Shown: in pieces, positions 1-10,440 of the stretch
How positions within the stretch are numbered: the stretch's first letter is position 1
Layout of the letters: the number at the start of each line of letters is the position of its first letter
NCBI GenBank assembly: GCA_028386065.3
Contig: JAKUCV010007280.1
Location: forward strand, 333,066-397,065
Direction of reading: 5' to 3'
DNA: 64,000 nucleotides
Source: Turnera subulata
Lineage: Eukaryota; Streptophyta; Magnoliopsida; Malpighiales; Passifloraceae
The notes under the pieces: model-generated
What the model was told of the DNA's origin: nothing
Seen by the model: the letters and a program-made list of their open reading frames with translations, nothing else
The model's database searches: none
Made by a program: the position numbers and the translations under genes

Positions 1-214
1 TGAAACTACCTCAAAGCTTAATTCTCTACCCCGAAACCCGATTAAACTCCAACGAAAGCCGGACCCGTCACACCATCAATTAAATTCCATATAACCAAGG
101 TAGAAATAGTTTATTTCCTTGTCCAAAAATCCGGATATTCCTCAAGGGCAAAATAGGAATAAAAATTTCGAAAATTCCGAAAAAAATCAAATTATGGAAA
201 TTCGGGGCGTTACA
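1..214 (-). mobile_element. Start of a gypsy-type LTR, minus orientation (fragment)
   Basis: Read on the minus strand, position 214 begins TGTAACGCCCCGAATTTCC, the typical TGTAAC(N)CCCG opening of plant gypsy-type LTRs, and the sequence runs off the left edge. No polypurine tract lies just to the right, so this is either a 5' or solo LTR boundary, or the neighbouring internal sequence has been lost. The family differs from the LTRs of elements B-D. Confidence 0.5.
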
Positions 215-318
215 ACATGTGTCAAATTTAAGCTTATTTTTGCCACTCATGTCGAAAAAGATCAGAATTATTGAGCAATAATTAATATAGTGACAAACTT
301 TGTCAAAAGTAAATCCTT

Positions 319-1122
319 TTGGATCTGTCTGGGGGTCCATATTTGGAAAAATTAACACTTTGTTGTCTAGTCTCAGACTATAATAAGGGGGAGAGATATG
401 TGGTGAAAACATATAGAAAAATATTAAGAGATAAAAACATACCTTCCCCAACTACTGTCTTCTTTGTTGAGGGTGCCTCTCTAGGAATGAGGAATAGACT
501 AGCAAATAGCATGGTGAATGAACAACAGGAGGAATTACCGAGTGAACTCACAAGAAACCCTCATTTAGTTTTTGTTAATGAGCTTTACTCATCTAGGTTC
601 TTTGCGACTCCTATGGAAGAGACTTTCTTCCTAGAAGACCAAGGCAACCTAAGGGCTTCCTTTTATGGCTCAGCTAATTCTATTATTTTTTTCATATCTG
701 ATAGAATGCAGGAATTCCAGCTAGAGCCTACTTGTCAATTTCTGAATCAAAACAGTTATTATCAGGTTTCTATGATGGTTCGGGGTGTCCCAAGGGTGTC
801 TGGGTTACCGCCTACATGGCCTAAGGTACGACTGTTACTATGGAATTGCAGGGGTGTAGCCAGGAGATCCCAAGATTTCGTGTCTACCTTAAGGGATCTG
901 AAGAATCAGTATAAGCCCAACATGGTACTGATTACTAAAACCTTGTGGCAATCTGCAGAGAACCATGGGGTAATTCCACTCCGTTTTCCTACAACGAATC
1001 GGTTTGAGATACCTGGAGAAAACAACATGGGTGGTATGTGGTTCTCCTGGAACGAGAGTGTTAGGGTCAACATTAACAGTGAGGCTCAGAGTTTCAGGGT
1101 CAATGTTGTACCCAACAGATAA
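319..1122 (+). CDS. Captured ORF of the B/C/D retrotransposon family (relic copy), LINE-endonuclease-like C-terminus
   Basis: The 267-codon frame is homologous from residue 41 (position 439) to the 227-aa antisense ORFs of elements B, C and D. The family start ATG (MPSPS..) is ATA here, so translation would need the upstream ATG at 319. The N-terminal half (..FFVEGASLG.., ..ELYSSRFF..PMEETFFLEDQ..) matches no family I know. The C-terminal third (VRLLLWNCRG.., LRDLKNQYKPNMVLIT, ..GGMWFSWNESVRVNI) resembles the first part of plant LINE apurinic-endonuclease domains: the WNCRG Asn is kept, but the usual metal-binding Glu of the TET motif is Lys (ITKT). It stops before the catalytic Asp/His part of such domains. 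The family's other two ORFs are absent nearby. It is probably a decayed relic of a minus-oriented element. Confidence 0.55.
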   Translation: MDLSGGPYLEKLTLCCLVSDYNKGERYVVKTYRKILRDKNIPSPTTVFFVEGASLGMRNRLANSMVNEQQEELPSELTRNPHLVFVNELYSSRFFATPMEETFFLEDQGNLRASFYGSANSIIFFISDRMQEFQLEPTCQFLNQNSYYQVSMMVRGVPRVSGLPPTWPKVRLLLWNCRGVARRSQDFVSTLRDLKNQYKPNMVLITKTLWQSAENHGVIPLRFPTTNRFEIPGENNMGGMWFSWNESVRVNINSEAQSFRVNVVPNR

Positions 1123-2060
1123 ATAACTGTTAATACTCATGTATGAGAACAATTCCTCTTTGAATGTTCTCCAGTAAGGATCCATTTATGCAATAATAAT
1201 ATGCATGTTTTCCCTTAGCTTTTGCCATTATAATCTCATCCACGGCCACAGGCACAATTAATTATACTGTCTTATTCACTTCAAGGAATAGATCAGAATC
1301 AATTCGACAGGATCCATAATAATTTCTTTTATTACTATAAGTGGTAGTGTCTGTACTCTTTAATAGTATATGCTCTTCCAGACCGTAGATATATGATCTT
1401 CTAGATCATAGTAAAGCATGCGTTCTTCAGGAACATATTCAAACTTATGCTCTTCTAGAGCGTGTTAATATTTTTCTCATTTTGAGATTGTACTATCACA
1501 TGTTTATGTGAAATAGTTGACATCTACACATATAACTCTCCCCTTTGGATGTCAATTTGCATTGTCTTCAAGACTAATGCCTGAGTCATTATTCTAGAAA
1601 CTATTATAAAATGCTGTAAAGTAAATAAAATAAAATAAAATATAACACATAATAATAAAACTAAACATAAAATAAAATTATTCAATATATATTGGCTTGC
1701 ACCTTCAGGGTAAGCAAGATAAGAACAGTATCTTTCTTCTTGATGGTCATACAATATCCACCTTCTGGTGTTCATACAACATCCACCTTCTGGTGCGCAT
1801 ATTTTTCTTCAATTTTTCCTCAAAGATCTGCGAGATCTTTTAGTAGTAAGACATCCAGTCTTTGCTTTATATTCGCTTTTATTGCGTCTTCCAGACTATA
1901 TGCATTTAAATGCAATCAATACCCATGACAAATTTCTTCCGGAAATTTTAAGGGCCTCCAAATTTTGTAGTATAATTCCAAAATTAAATAAATAAAAGAC
2001 TTAAATAAAATAAATAAACATGAGCCTTTTATTAATTAGCCCAATTAAAATAAATAACTG

Positions 2061-2245
2061 AAAATTAAATGCAATGGGCCTTGTACGAGCCCAATCAAAA
2101 CGTAAATTAAAGCAAGAAAATAAATATAATGGGCCTTTTCATAGCCCAATAAATAACCAAAAATTAAATGCGATGGGCCTTGTACGAGCCCAAAACGTAA
2201 ATTAAAGCGAGAAATTAAATACCATGGGCCTTTCCATAGCCTAAT
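2061..2245. repeat. Two-unit tandem repeat with GGGCCTTGTACGAGCCC dyads
   Basis: Two copies of an approximately 90-100 bp unit. Each holds ATGGGCCTTGTACGAGCCC followed about 50 bp later by ATGGGCCTTTNCATAGCC, separated by A-rich spacers (AAATTAAATG, CGTAAATTAAAG). The GGGCY...RGCCC halves are short inverted repeats. Confidence 0.6.
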
Positions 2246-2346
2246 TGTAATTTAAATAAAACATAAATTAAATAAAAGCATAATAATAGATATAATATAT
2301 GCCTACTCGATAAATCTTTCAGCAATATTATTATCCTCCCCTATAT

Positions 2347-2475
2347 ATGTTTTTTTTCTTTTTTTTTTATTTTTTCTTTTCTCCTTTTTTGCTCTTTTTT
2401 TTCTTTTCTCTTCCTTTTTTTTCTCTTTTCTCACCTTTTTTTTTTCTCTTTTCTCACCTTTTTTTCTGTTTTTTT
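2347..2475. repeat. Pyrimidine (T/C) tract
   Basis: About 130 bp of almost pure T with scattered C (for example TTTTTTTCTTTTCTC repeated). Apparent reading frames here are poly-Phe and not genes. On the minus strand it is a polypurine run directly following the GGCCCAGTCC motif, as in the LTRs of elements B and D. Confidence 0.7.
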
Positions 2476-2501
2476 ACGGACTGGGCTGTGAATAGTACTG
2501 G

Positions 2502-2995
2502 TGTGACACCCGGGGTCAATGAGGGCGGGAAGTGTACGCCGGTGCTGGGATGAGCATGGACAAGGAGCGGCTTCTGGCAGGCTTCTAGAAGAAGGGGCAC
2601 AGGAATGAACCGAATCCACACCAGAATAGGAGAGATCCTGAGACTGTGTAGGGATGGGGCTCCACAGTTGGGGCGATTTCATAATTATACGGGTATGGGA
2701 CTGTATAATTAAGAATAGCTCAAATAAAGTGATTTCGAGGTTGTACAGGTGTGGGACTGCACAATCGAGAATAGCTTAAACGGTTTGATGGGTACTAACT
2801 ATATCAACAAGGTGCACCTACCTTTTCGGCGCTCATTCCAGAAGAACTCTAAAGTTAAACGTGCTTGACTTGGAGAAATTCTAGGATGGGTGACCTCCTG
2901 GGAAGTTTTCCCCGGAAACGTGCGAGTGAGGACAAAGCATGTTGGAAAGGTCCCGTGTTGGTCTGTAGTGACAGTCGACAAACCGGGACGTTACA
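2502..2995 (+). repeat. Cassandra 5' LTR
   Basis: 494 bp, TGTGACACC...GGGACGTTACA, directly followed by the primer-binding site. It carries the 5S-like cassette at about 2811-2910. Confidence 0.92.
2811..2910 (+). ncRNA. 5S rRNA-derived Pol III cassette in Cassandra 5' LTR
   Basis: The stretch follows plant 5S rRNA: AGAACTCTAAAGTTAAACG then TGCTT (box A region, 2852-2866) and CTAGGATGGGTGACCTCCTG then GGAAGT (intermediate element and box C, 2881-2906). The 5' part is diverged and the 3' end is lost, so this is not a functional 5S gene. In Cassandra elements this segment is known to be able to drive Pol III transcription; activity here is inferred. Confidence 0.85.
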
Positions 2996-3070
2996 GTTGG
3001 TAGCGGAGCTCCAGAACTCCCCTAGTACGGTGCAGGGTTCGGGGACGAACCTAGCGGAAGCTGGTGGGCC
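2996..3070 (+). promoter_or_regulatory. Cassandra primer-binding site and internal region
   Basis: TGGTAGCGGAGC at 2998-3009 is complementary to the 3' end of initiator-Met tRNA and would prime minus-strand DNA synthesis. The remaining internal sequence is non-coding and ends GGAAGCTGGTGGGCC just before the 3' LTR, serving as the polypurine tract. Confidence 0.85.
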
Positions 3071-3564
3071 TGTGACACCCGGGGTCTATGAGGGCGGGAA
3101 GTGTACGCCGGTGCCGGGATGAGCATGGACAAGGAGCGGCTTCTGGCAGGCTTCTAGAAGGAGGGGCACAGGAATGAACCGAATCCACACCGGAATAGGA
3201 GAGATCCTGAGACTGTGTAGGGATGGGGCTGCACAGTTGGGGCGATTTCATAATTATACGGGTATGGGACTGTATAATTAAGAATAGCTCAAATGAAGTG
3301 ATTTCGAGGTTGTACAGGTATGGGACTGCACAATCGAGAATAGCTTAAACGGTTTGATGGGTACTAACTATATCAACAAGGTGCACCTACCTTTTCGGCG
3401 CTCATTCCAGAAGAACTCTAAAGTTAAACGTGCTTGACTTGGAGAAATTCTAGGATGGGTGACCTCCTGGGAAGTTTTCCCCGGAAACGTGCGAGTGAGG
3501 ACAAAGCATGTTGGAAAGGTCCCGTGTTGGTCTGTAGTGACAGTCGACAAACCGGGACGTTACA
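3071..3564 (+). repeat. Cassandra 3' LTR
   Basis: 494 bp, aligned to the 5' LTR without gaps at an offset of 569 bp, with only a few substitutions. Ends CCGGGACGTTACA, followed by the ACTGG target duplication. Confidence 0.92.
3380..3479 (+). ncRNA. 5S rRNA-derived Pol III cassette in Cassandra 3' LTR
   Basis: Second copy of the 5S-like segment, unchanged in the box A-like and box C-like parts (GGATGGGTGACCTCCTGGGA). See the 5' LTR copy. Confidence 0.85.
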
Positions 3565-4240
3565 ACTGGCCCATTTTGTAAGTGGACTGGGCCGTGAATA
3601 GTACTGGTCCAGGCCTTGTACAGTGCCAAACCAGTCCCGTGCACTGTGTCAAGCCCAGGCCCGACCTAGCCAGCCCATCATCCAAGCCCGCGGGTCAACC
3701 CGACCCAGGCCATCCTCGTGAGGAGCAGGTGGCGGTGCACGACGAACTGTGAGGACGAACAGGCAAGGCGTGCGGTGACGGCTGGGACGAGGAGGCACAA
3801 ATGCGCCGGCGCGAGATGGAGAGGCGCTCATCTGCTCGCGTGGCGGAGGCGGATCCGACGTCTCCCATCAGGTTTTCTTCTGCTGGTAGCTGCGATTGGC
3901 GCGAGAGGCGAAGGGAGCTGCTGCAGCGGAGGTGGCGGCATGGCACATGGTCACAGGCGAGCAGCGAGGCGGCTGCAGGCGGCGAGGAGGAGTGGAGACC
4001 CGACGGATCTTTGTCGGGCGTTGCCGTCGGTTCGTCGTGCCTAGGTGGCAGAAACGGTCGGCTACTGTGCTGTACGATCGGCAACGGCACGACAAAGGCG
4101 CCGATGGTGGTGGTGACGCGAGAAACGCCATAGAACGCATTCGGAAGAACAACGACCGAGGCGGGAGGAGGTGGCGCACTGTTCATCTCGTTTGGTTTTG
4201 TTTCTGCGCTGGATTTCTTTGTTGCTTGGGTAGAAACAAT
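3565..4240 (-). mobile_element. GC-rich LTR-like block, minus orientation, split by Copia 1
   Basis: Read on the minus strand, a GC-rich stretch with an open frame (4186-3695, MNSAPPPPASVVVLP..) leads into GGGTTGACCCGCGGGCTTGG, many GGGCTGG/GGGCCTGG words and finally GTACTATTCACGGCCCAGTC. The same order (GC-rich block, GGGTTGACCCG, GGGC-rich stretch, TA-CAGCCCAGTCC) is seen in the LTRs of elements B and D on the plus strand. I therefore read this as part of a minus-oriented LTR of a related family and not as a protein gene. The open frame is low complexity. The Cassandra sits in its right-to-left continuation, and Copia 1 interrupts it at 4240. Confidence 0.5.
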
Positions 4241-5770
4241 TGTTAGTGTAATATGCCCAAAAGCCAATCAATGGATGATTGTATGTAGTCATGTATATAC
4301 ATTAAGGTTATTCCAATAAATATGTTTATGAGATAAATGCTTGCACATATTTATAACCCTAGGATATTTTATATTCTTAAATTTCCCTAGTCGATTATTA
4401 TTATGGATAGGTTATAATAATAAATTAAGACTAGCGTATATTGAGAATTATATGTGATATGAATTCTACATACGGGTACAAGTTAGAGAACTTGTGGACT
4501 GGACCGACCCACATAAGAACACTACATGGAACGTTATATGATTGTCATTAGTGGTTTTTATATGTATTGTCCTTAGACCTGAGATCATCAAGGTTCCCAA
4601 CATATGAGTCGTATGCTTTGATATTACTCTTGGCTATTTGTAAATCAGTAGACCTTAGTGTAATCATTGGGTATATGATAAGTGTGTAGTGGGTTTTGTA
4701 TGATCAAGATGGGATTCGTCCAACCCATATAACGGGTATATTATCATATGGTTTTCTTGATAGAGTTGAACTGTAAATGCACAGCCGTGCTTGGATTATG
4801 ATATGGTGATATCATTAGTATCCATTTTACACAGTTAACTCGGGGATCAAGAAATTTAGATTAAACATACACGAGATTGACATATTCCATGTCTCGTGTT
4901 TAATCTTGATAATGGGACGAAGGGACGATGACATGTTTCCGAGGCATATTGAATCAATACTGATCTTGTCGTTTGGGTAGCAATGATGTGTTGCTAGACG
5001 CCGCTTTTTGCTTATAATTGATAATGAGTTTACAATTATTGCCAAACGTTACAACTGCCTACAAGGTCACACACTTAGAACTGTTGATTCGAGCTGGTGG
5101 TTGAACTGTGGTTGGACCGTGGTTGAACCAGATATTTGAGCTTGTGGTTGGACCAGAGTCATTTTTGGGCTGGCTTGGTTCATTAATTGTCAGAATTATT
5201 GAGCCAAATTAGTGCCATGAGATGTGTAATCCCATTAATACTTAGTGGAGACATCATTAGATAAAAGCTAATCATGTTGGCCAAAGGTGTTGGCCATTTG
5301 TCTCTTGCCTTTAGTGAGTGGGATTAGGGTGTGCATAATTAGATTATGCCTTGTGATTTTTTTTAGACTTATCTCTGAATTTTCAGACTTGCAAGAACAC
5401 ACTTGAGAGCTTAGAGTTTTCAGGTTATACACCCCTTTCTTTGAGAAAGAAAGAAACACCACAATCACAAGTTCTAGCTTCCGGGATTGAGCTGCTAGCA
5501 CAGCTATTCGAGAGTGCTCGGGTTGGTGATCGTGAGACGATTCCTGACTAGTTATCAACGGTTTGTGTGGATACCATAGAGAAGCGGTATTTCTGTCCGG
5601 TTCTTACTGATTCGGCTCAACAGTTGAGTGAAAGAACTCGACCAATCCAGGTATGAAAATTTTGTTATTCGGTTTACTCAATTTCACATGGATCCTCCAT
5701 GAGTACTGGGATTTCCGCTGCGCATAAGTTTGCATTTTGATTGTCAAGTTTGCATGCCCGGTTACTTACA
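4241..5770 (+). repeat. Copia 1 5' LTR
   Basis: 1530 bp, starting TGTTAGTGTAATATGCCC and ending GCCCGGTTACTTACA next to the PBS. Similar throughout to 11028-12615. Transcription signals are expected inside, but I could not single out one TATA box with confidence. Confidence 0.9.
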
Positions 5771-5771
5771 G

Positions 5772-5783
5772 TGGTAGCGGAGC
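5772..5783 (+). promoter_or_regulatory. Copia 1 primer-binding site
   Basis: TGGTAGCGGAGC, complementary to the initiator-Met tRNA 3' end apart from common plant variants, two bases after the LTR. Confidence 0.85.
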
Positions 5784-6070
5784 CACTTGTGAAATGCTAA
5801 ACCGAATTAGATGTTCATATGTTATATGTGATGTAGCATGAACATGATAGTATATGTGATATGCTGAATTCATTTTGTATATATGATATGCTAAATTCGT
5901 TTTGTACATGTTGATGTCAGTTTTTGTCAAAAGTGTTTTGACAACAAGCACTTGATTGGTATGTGATATCAATCAAGGTGATCTTGGCAGTAAGTCGAAG
6001 AGTTCAACTAGTATAAATCGATTGTCGGTTTGTGTATAGAACGATTGTCGTTTTAGTACATCAAGACCAA

Positions 6071-6613
6071 AACATCGATGTTTGTGAGACAAACATCGAT
6101 GTTGGCATGAAGTTTAGCCTTGGCCAAACCTTCAAAACATCGATGTTTTGTGGCAAACATCGATGTTCTAACGAAGATTAGCCTTGGCCGAACCTTCAAA
6201 ACATCGATGTTGTGTGACCAACATCGATGTTTTCATGCAAGTGGCCTTGGCAGAACTCTCAAAACATCAATGTTCAAGAGTTAAACATCGATGTTCTTTG
6301 AGCATGTCCAAATTGATTTGAAGTTCCAGAACTCTCAAAACATCGATGTTCAAGAGTTAAACATCAATGTTCATGAGTTCCAGAAGTCACAAACATCGAT
6401 GTTTAAAAGTTAGACATCGATATTCAAATGCTACTGCCAAAATCTTGAACTTTCAACATCGATGTTATTGAGCTACTGCCAAATAGTTTGGAGTTCAAGT
6501 TTCTCAAAACATCGATGTTTAAGTGTTGAACATTGATGTTCTTTAGCTACTGCCAAATAGTTGAGAGAATCAGATTCTCAAAACATCGATGTTCAAAATT
6601 AGACATCGATGTT
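6071..6613 (+). repeat. Array of paired AACATCGATGTT palindromes in Copia 1 leader
   Basis: About a dozen perfect copies and several one-base variants of the 12-base palindrome AACATCGATGTT. Most come in pairs with an 8-9 base spacer, for example spacer TGTGAGACA at 6083-6091, which makes a 20-21 bp repeat. Pairs are separated by 30-60 bp of similar filler (GCCTTGGCCGAACCTTC, CTACTGCCAAA). Several variants are CATCAATG or CATTGATG, i.e. loss of the central CpG. Each pair could fold into a 12-bp stem with an 8-9 nt loop in RNA, or present two dyads two helical turns apart in DNA. Confidence 0.93.
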
Positions 6614-7181
6614 CTATTGTAATTTTGGTTTCCAACTTTACAAAAACATAAATATATGATTTATCAAGAACATGCATGTGATGTATAGGAATAATATGTT
6701 GATGTAAATATTAAGTTCCTCTTGTGTTGCCTTCCATGATAAGCACTCATCATTGCTTAGATCAACACTTGGTAGGTTTTGCCAAAGCAAGGTGCCAATG
6801 TTTATCCTAGCAAGGTACGACGGGATAATTGTAATATCCGAACTGCTTATTGTGGGTTGAACTTAACTAGGTCATCTTAATAGGATTAAGGACTTAGGGG
6901 CAAGGAGTTGAGCTAAGTCTATAAGATAGACTAGAACAAGTGTTGTTCGCTCAACTATCCAAGAGTTACATGAGTTGTAATTGACAAGAGTTGTCTACCT
7001 AAATAACTATGATGTAAGCGATCAACCAAAGCTGACTTATCTTGTAGTGAAATATGGATCTGGCCTACTTATAATTGTCTTGATTTATGTAGTAGGAGCA
7101 TCATTTAATAGAATTCCTTGTTAAATGATTTTGTATACAGGACTCTTATTTGTGTGAGTTGATCATTGTTGTAGAGTTTCC
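6614..7181 (+). other. Copia 1 leader between palindrome array and gag
   Basis: Non-coding leader of about 570 bp, also present in Copia 2 (35384-35949). No gene is visible. It ends in GTTGTAGAGTTTCC just before the gag ATG at 7182. Confidence 0.7.
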
Positions 7182-7868
7182 ATGGCACATAACACTAGCA
7201 CTTTATCACTGCGATCGGTCCTTGAGAAGGAAAAGCTGAATGGGAATAACTTCCTAAAGTGGTATCACAATTTGAGGATAGTCCTCAAACAAGAGAAGAA
7301 ATTGTATGTCCTCGAAGGGCCTGTTCCAAATGAACCGGTGCCTAATTCACCTAGGGCAGAAAGGGATGCTTACAAGGAGCATCTTGATGATGCATTGGAT
7401 GTTGCGTGCCTTATGCTAATCACCATGGACTCTGAGCTTCAGAAGCAACATGAGAAATTGGGGGCATTCGATATGATCGAACACCTGAAAATGCTCTTTG
7501 AGGAGCAAGCAAGGCATGAGAGGTATGAGACCTCTAAGGCATTGTTCCAATGCAGGATGGCTGAGTCATCACCCGTAAGACCTCATGTGCTCAAGATGAT
7601 CGGATACATTGAGAGAATTGAGGGTCTTGGTTTTCCTTTGCAGAAGGAGTTGGCTGTTGATCTAGTCCTGCAATCGTTGCCGGATAGTTACAACCAATTT
7701 GTAATGAACTTCAATATGAATCATCTTGACAATTCATTGTCTGAGTTGCTTAACATGTTGGGAACAGTTGAGCAACAGATGAGGACAAAAAAATCCAAAG
7801 GTGGTGTTGCAAAGGAAGGACAATGATTCCATTGCAAGAAATCCGACAATTGGAAGCGTAACTGCCCT
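7182..7868 (+). pseudogene. gag: Copia 1 gag, interrupted in the zinc knuckle
   Basis: The 214-codon frame starts MAHNTSTLSLRSVLEKEKL and has the typical copia Gag core (GNNFLKWYHNLRIVLKQEKK, LQSLPDSYNQFVMNFNMN, LNMLGTVEQQM). Gag forms the particle that packages element RNA. The frame ends at TGA (7824-7826), and reading on in the same frame gives FHCKKSDNWKRNC, the rest of a CCHC knuckle. The stop replaces the first Cys codon, and the knuckle His is Asn here. The related Copia 2 keeps the Cys and the His at these positions. So the RNA-binding knuckle is destroyed twice over. Confidence 0.85.
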
Positions 7869-7883
7869 GTTTACCTTGAAGAG

Positions 7884-8480
7884 GTGAAGAAACAGAAGGG
7901 AGGTAAGACTTCCACTTCAGGTATTTTTGTTATAGAAGCTAATATCTCTATCTCTGCATCATGGGTATTAGATACCGGATGTAGTTCTCACATTTGTGTA
8001 AATGTGCAGGAATTGAGAAAGAGTAGGAGATTGGAAAAGGGTGAGATAGACCTACGCATCGGAAATGGAGCAAGAGTTGTTGCATTAGCCGTAGGAACTT
8101 ACTATCTATCCTTACCAAGTGGTTTGGTTTTAGAGCTAGATGATTGTTATTATGTACCTACCATAAGCAGGAATTTGATTTCTGTTTCTTGTCTGGACAA
8201 GAAAGGTTTTTCATTTGTAATAAAGAACAATTGTTGTTCTATTTATTTCAATTATATTTATTATGGTGGTGCATATTTAAGCAATGGTTTTATGTTCTAA
8301 ACCTAGAAACACCGATCTGTAATGTTAATACAAAGAAGGTTAGAATGAATGATTATAATGATACCTATCTCTAGCATTGTCGTTTAGGCCATATAAACGA
8401 GACTCGTATTTCTAAACTCTATAAAGATGGACTTTTAGACTCATTTAATTTTGAATCATATGAGACATGTGAGTCATGTT
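7884..8480 (+). pseudogene. Copia 1 protease and pre-integrase region
   Basis: The frame 7884-8300 holds the aspartic protease motif WVLDTGCSSHIC (active Asp-Thr-Gly) and the downstream NGARVVALAVGTYYLSLPSG and NLISVSCLDKKGFSF blocks seen in copia polyproteins. It is separated from gag by the knuckle stop. After a stop at 8298-8300, shifted frames carry the pre-integrase zinc-binding segment (HCRLGHINETRISKL...CESC, about 8374-8480), with a TAG replacing the residue before His. Protease would process the Gag-Pol polyprotein; this copy cannot make it in one frame. Confidence 0.8.
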
Positions 8481-9294
8481 TGTTAGACAAAATGACGAGG
8501 CTCCTTTTGCTGGTAAAGGTGAAAGAGCTTTGAACTTGTTAGGTCTTATACATTCTGATGTATGCGGACCTATATCTACACAGGCTAGAGGTGGATTTCA
8601 GTACTTCATTACATTTACTGATGATTACAGTAGATATGGCTATGTGTATCTAATGAAACACAAGTCAGAATCCTTTGAAAAGTTCAAAGAATTCAAGAAT
8701 GAAGTACAGAATCAACTCCGAAAGAGTATTAAAATGCTTCAATCAGATCGAGGAGGTGAATACTTAGACTGAGATTTTCTTGATCATCTAAAGTAGTATG
8801 GTATAGTATCATAGCTCACTCCACCGGGTACACCTCAATGGAATGGTGTATCCGAAAAGAGGAATACAACTTTGTTAGACATGGTTCGTTCTATGATGAG
8901 TCAAGCTGACCTTCCTTCTTCATTTTGGGGACATTCATTATTGAGTGTTGCATTTACACTTAACCATGTTCCGTCTAAATCGGTTGAAAAGACACCATAT
9001 GAGATATGGACTGGGAAGCGTCCCAATTTGTCTTTTATGAGGATTTGGGATTGTGAGGCTTACGTGAGACGTGAAGCATCAGATAAACTCGGCCCTAAAT
9101 CCGACAAGTGCCTCTTTGTAGGATATCCTAAGGAAACGAAAGGGTATTATTTCTATAATCCCATAGAGAACAAAGTGTTTGTTGCTCGGACTGCTATTTT
9201 TCTAGAAAAAGAATTTATTTCTAGAAGAATCAGTGGGAGGAAAATAGAACTCGAAGAAGTTCGAGATATAGAGGCTGAGATGGAACAAGGATAG
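8476..9294 (+). pseudogene. Copia 1 integrase core
   Basis: The frame 8476-8772 shows the DDE-integrase start (LLGLIHSDVCGP, first catalytic Asp) and LQSDRGGEYLD (second catalytic Asp). Three in-frame stops lie in 8770-8815. The frame 8872-9294 resumes with MLDMVRSMMSQADLPSSFWG and a GKRPNLSFMRIWDCEAYVRR block; the catalytic-Glu segment (NGVSEKRNT) lies just before it at about 8839-8865. The protein would insert the cDNA copy into the genome. Stops make the domain non-functional. Confidence 0.82.
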
Positions 9295-10440
9295 GAACCA
9301 CAAGATGTTGTGGGTGAGAATCTTGTGCCTGTAATACATGGACCGCGTAGGTCGGATAGGACTCGGTATGAGCCTGAGAGATATGAATTTCTTATGACTC
9401 ATACTGGGGACGTGATGCTTACAGATGAGGATGAGCCCACTTCCTATCAGTAGGCCATTACGGGTTAGGACTCTAAGAAGTGGCTAGAAGACATGAATTC
9501 GGAAATGGAATTCATGTACGAAAACAAGGTATGGACCTTAGTTGATCCATCTGAAGGGGTAAAACCCATTGGGTGCAAATGGGTCTTTAAGAAAAAGACC
9601 GACATGGATGGTAATGTGATTACCTTTAAAGGGCGATTGGTTACGAAAGGTTTCAAGCAAGTTCATGGTAATGACTATGATGAAACTTTCTCACCAGTTG
9701 CCATGGTTAATTCCATCCGGATTCTATTGGCTATAACAGCATACTATGATTATGAGATATGGAAAATGGATGTCAAAACCGCTTTCCTTAATGGAAATCT
9801 TTTAGAGGATGTGTACATGACACAACCTGAAGGTTTTGTCGATCCAAAGAATGCTAATATGGTATGCAAGTTGTAAAGATCAATTTATGGATTGAAGCAA
9901 GGTTCTAGGAGTTGAAATCTTCGTTTTAATGAAGTGATCAAAAAGTTTGGTTTCATTAAGAACGAAGATGAACCATCTGTTTACAAGAAGATTAGTGGGA
10001 GCACTATTGTTTTCTTCTCGTTGTATGTTGACAACATCCTACTCATTGGGAATGATATTCCGGCACTACAGTCTATAAAGACTTGGTTAGGGAAGAATTT
10101 CTCAATGAAGGACTTAGGAGAAGCTGCCTATGTGCTAGGTATAAAGATCTATAGAGATAGATCCAAAAGGCTTCTTGGGCTAAGTCAAAGTACATATATT
10201 GACAAGGTGCTAAAGAGGTTTAGCATGCAAGATTCCAAGAAAGGATTCTTGCCCATGTCACATGGAATATCTCTCTCAAAGAATCAATGTCCTAGTACAT
10301 CTAAGGAGAGAGAGCGGAAGAGTAAGATCCCTTATGCATCTAAAATAGGATCTATCATGTATGCCATGCTATGGACTCGACCGGATGTCACGTATGCTTT
10401 GAGTGTCACAAGCAGATACCAATCTGATCCCGGTGAAAGT
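9295..10440 (+). pseudogene. Copia 1 reverse transcriptase
   Basis: The linker and RT begin near 9330 (GPRRSDRTRYEPERYEF). The frame 9493-9876 carries VWTLVDPSEGVKPIGCKWVF, DYDETFSPVA and WKMDVKTAFLNGNL, with the first catalytic Asp in MDVKTAF. A TAA ends it before SIYGLKQG, and a TGA follows. The frame from 9934 has the active-site motif as LYVDNILLIG at 10021-10050: the canonical YVDD is YVDN, so a catalytic Asp is lost in addition to the stops. Confidence 0.85.

Larger units (their letters stand above)
1123..2480. other. AT-rich non-coding stretch, probably decayed retroelement sequence
   Basis: No credible gene. The first 80 bp still resemble the leader next to the ORF in element C (GAATGTTCT, GGATCC, ATGCATG landmarks). 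The rest is AT-rich, with degenerate short repeats such as CTTCTAGA/TCTTCCAGA around 1370-1460 and a duplicated CATCCACCTTCTGGTG near 1750-1795. On the minus strand this segment would be where a B/C/D-type LTR has its AT-rich part, downstream of the GC-rich block at 3565-4240. That assignment is inference. Confidence 0.35.
2502..3564 (+). mobile_element. Cassandra-type TRIM retrotransposon, structurally complete
   Basis: Two 494-bp LTRs flank a 75-bp internal region that holds only a primer-binding site and a short purine-rich end. LTRs begin TGTGACACCCGGGGTC and end CCGGGACGTTACA. The five bases before (2497-2501) and after (3565-3569) are both ACTGG, a target-site duplication. Each LTR contains a 5S rRNA-derived segment, the hallmark of the Cassandra family. 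The LTRs differ at only a handful of bases by eye, so insertion was fairly recent. It has no coding capacity and depends on proteins of other elements. Confidence 0.93.

Noticed and set aside
2811..2910. Functional 5S rRNA gene
   Set aside because: Only part of the 5S sequence is conserved; the 3' end and several positions are lost, and it lies in a Cassandra LTR.
3718..4246. Arg-rich plus-strand frames in the GC-rich block
   Set aside because: Opposite-strand shadows of an already low-complexity LTR-like region.
6071..6613. CRISPR-like array of short repeats
   Set aside because: The repeat is a 12-base palindrome in pairs with variable gaps, lies in a plant retrotransposon leader, and there are no cas genes or uniform spacers.
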